NCBI GenBank assembly: GCA_028023455.1
Contig: JAQFVV010012575.1
Span: 1,358,517-1,422,516, forward strand
Reading direction: 5' to 3'
DNA length: 64,000 bases
Source: Epiperipatus broadwayi
Taxonomy: Eukaryota > Onychophora > Udeonychophora > Euonychophora > Peripatidae
In this document: positions 61,870-64,000 of the stretch, in pieces
Layout of the letters: each line of letters starts with the position of its first letter
Numbering within the stretch: the first letter of the stretch is position 1
Made by a program: the position numbers and the translations under genes
The notes under the pieces: model-generated
What the model was told of the DNA's origin: nothing
The model's input: the letters and a program-made list of their open reading frames with translations, nothing else
The model's database searches: none

Positions 61870-62327
61870 ATATTTCAATTGTTAATAGATAAAAAATAAT
61901 TGCCATCAAATAAAATCAAAAATATCAATAGTTTGTGTACTCATTCAGATTTGTGTGAGTGTATATATATTTATTCATAGTAATTGTAATTTAACAATAT
62001 TTTTAATGCACAAGCAATAATTTGTTCTCAAATGTCATCTTTTGATTTGCATATATCCAATATATCTATACTAAAGAGCATGACTTTCTGTTGTGTCTTT
62101 GATATCTAACTCATCAAGGTTTGCTCTGCTTGATCCACCATTTTGGTGGAGCTTATGGAAAAAAAAAATTCTAACCTTTCTTTCCATACAATGTATATTG
62201 AATGTTTTGAAATTCCAATAATATTATATTAAAGTTGGATAAAATTAGAAAAGAAAAACACCAATATATATATATGTAGAATTTAAACAATCTCAATTTA
62301 ACATACAATCACTATTTACGATTCATA
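61870..62327. other. AT-rich DNA, nothing recognised
   Basis: A slightly less AT-rich spot at about 62070-62160 (CCACCATTTTGGTGGAGC forms a tiny hairpin) without further meaning. Confidence 0.5.
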
Positions 62328-62795
62328 TTCTTTTTTTGTTTTTATTTAACATGCATACATTACATTATATTATTTTATTAATTGGACCAGAACAAGTTTA
62401 CTGTTAAATAAATAATTATTAATAGTTTTTTTTGCTACAGATTCTGGGTTTCTGTGACATTAAAAGTTTTATTTTACCCATGCTTAATTCTAGAATTATA
62501 TCTATTAGAAGCTTAATAATGAGTCGTCAAAAATGTTTATAATAAACTATTGTTTATCTATGAGGACAAATCCAATTTTTATTTTTCCTATGTTAAATAA
62601 ATCTGCATTAACTATTTCATAAAATACTTTATTCTTTTTTTTTTTGTTTTTTACTTACCATATATTTAACATGCACATGCTACATTTTATTATTTTATTA
62701 ATTGGCCCTAATTTATTTTTAATATTAATATTTTTCCAGAATGCTTTTTTTTTTACTGCAGATGCTCTGTTTCTGTGATATTTTTAACAACAGTT
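62328..62795 (+). repeat. imperfect tandem duplication, period about 310-320 bp
   Basis: TTTAACATGCA(T/C)A and TATTATTTTATTAATTGG followed by a T-run and CTGCAGAT or CTACAGATT plus TTTCTGTGA occur in order at 62347-62460 and again at 62667-62785. No gene. Confidence 0.55.
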
Positions 62796-63635
62796 TTTTT
62801 TAATAAGAGTGCCCAGATGGAATAAATTTTACTCCTTTATAAACATATTTACATGTGGGATTTTTAGCAAACTGTTGTTTGCTTCTATATCCATTATATA
62901 AAATCATTATTTATGATTTCATATATATATAGGATAATTTTTTTTAGCATCATGTGGATTTGAATAAAGGTTTTATATTTAATTGTTATTAAAGATAATG
63001 TTAATTGGAATCATTTTATTAAAAATATATAAGAAATATGATTACCTGAAAGTCCACCTATGAGAAGGGTGCTTAAAAAATTCTTCATGAAAATTTTACA
63101 TAGATTTTAACATTTTAAATGTTATAATGGATAATCACAGACTGCATTTTCTTTATTTACACAGCATCAGTTTAAATGTATTAGCTACTAAAAAAATCTG
63201 GGGATGTACTATACAGATCTTTTACACAATAACAACAATATTTTGCATAATTATCAAGTCTATTTGAATCACAATGTAATCCAGATGGTGGCTTGGACGT
63301 TAATAGAAATAAGAATTTCTGACTGAGTGAGTGTTTTAAGCCAAGGATAAATACTTGAAAAAATATTATTATCAATAATTTGTTTACAAATTAAAGAATA
63401 TTTATATAATATTTTTGTAAAAGACTTATTTAAATTAAAAAATGACATTACCACAAAAAGATTTTTTTTTTATTAAGAAAAGTAAATTTATTCATGACCC
63501 AACTTTTGATTACATTGTTTGTGATGACATTTCCCCTGATTACATTGTCTCTGATTACATGGAGTATATATTGTTAGTACAATCTCTGAACTACAGAATT
63601 GGAGACTTCCAATGTATTTACTTATTGTTCACAAT
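62796..63635. other. AT-rich DNA, nothing recognised
   Basis: Several short frames on both strands (63181-63660) show no motif. GATTACATTGT repeats near 63510-63560. Part of it may be 3' sequence of the LINE relic that follows. Confidence 0.4.
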
Positions 63636-63639
63636 GGTG

Positions 63640-64000
63640 CATCAAGACCAGGTATCTTGATGCAATGATTCAGGCACCAACAGCCTGTCCCTGTCTCTGA
63701 ACTTGCCAACAATTTTATTGTATACACTGTAAGGATCCTTAGTGATCAATTTAAAAATGTACTCGCATCTTGTTAGCCATATGGCAAAGACAATGAAAAC
63801 TGACAATCTAATGACTGAGAACAAACTGATCCCAAAAGCCTTTTCAAATGGAAGTACATCCTTACTGTTGGGACTGCATTGCTCACTATCAGAGACTGGA
63901 GTCAACCAAAGACAGGACAGTCATAAAAAGATGTTGCATGGTCTCCTCACTGGCCCTGCACAAGCCACATTGTGATCCAGCCTATGATAGCCTCTTCTTT
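63640..64000 (-). pseudogene. LINE 3' end relic, cut by the window edge
   Basis: On the minus strand, QCGLCRASEETMQHLF at about 63926-63973 is the Cys/His-type segment found after the reverse transcriptase domain of many LINEs. A frameshift later, 63642-63905 stays open for 87 codons with features of the usual helical C-terminus (AIWLTRCEYIFK; W and aromatic residues). The patch is far more GC-rich than its surroundings, so it is probably younger than the other LINE relics. Upstream ORF2 lies beyond base 64000. Frameshifted, so not active as seen. Confidence 0.65.

Noticed and set aside
63442-63660. 72-codon + strand ORF with repeated GATTACATTGT
   Set aside because: The frame is created by a short internal repeat; no domain, and it runs antisense to the LINE relic's downstream side.

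Overview
This window looks like gene-poor, very AT-rich nuclear DNA (roughly a quarter G+C by eye) from an invertebrate animal. CpG is scarce, there are long A/T tracts, (TA)n and (AAT)n microsatellites, tRNA-derived SINEs, LINE relics, hairpin-forming repeats and LTR retroelements with unusually long LTRs. There is no bacterial-style gene packing and I found no intact host gene, rRNA, functional tRNA or CRISPR array. The lineage is unresolved: the gag relic's coiled-coil style and the LINE C-terminus would fit an arthropod, a nematode or another protostome.

Layout. 0-3.8 kb: an unidentified relatively GC-rich stop-free patch (about 0.98-1.58 kb), a SINE, and a foldback with tandem units. 3.8-9.2 kb: an old direct duplication whose two copies each carry a different hairpin insertion, so each copy shows the other's empty site; the 7.3-8.2 kb insertion has two head-to-head tRNA-like sequences at its centre. 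9.2-23 kb: dispersed repeats, two SINEs, a broken + strand LINE (16.1-17.6 kb) interrupted by a hairpin element, and another hairpin element. 23.3-27 kb: a long decayed minus-strand LINE interrupted by a repeat with an (AAT)n tail. 27-41 kb: mostly anonymous AT-rich DNA with SINEs, hairpins and a LINE stub. 41.6-54.0 kb: a 12.5-kb LTR retroelement with a gag relic only, containing a second, nested LTR element (45.5-51.2 kb). 54-64 kb: anonymous DNA, a 3.4-kb LTR-like unit (58.4-61.9 kb), and a minus-strand LINE 3' relic running off the window.

How the parts relate. All five SINE copies have direct repeats of 9-17 bp, the signature of LINE-driven target-primed reverse transcription. Several hairpin elements have similar 11-14 bp direct repeats and unequal arms, which is unusual for DNA-transposon MITEs and is the most interesting pattern here. 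All three LTR-type elements begin TGT, end ACA and sit inside (TA)n runs, suggesting a shared integration preference. Nothing in the window appears capable of coding for its own mobilisation.
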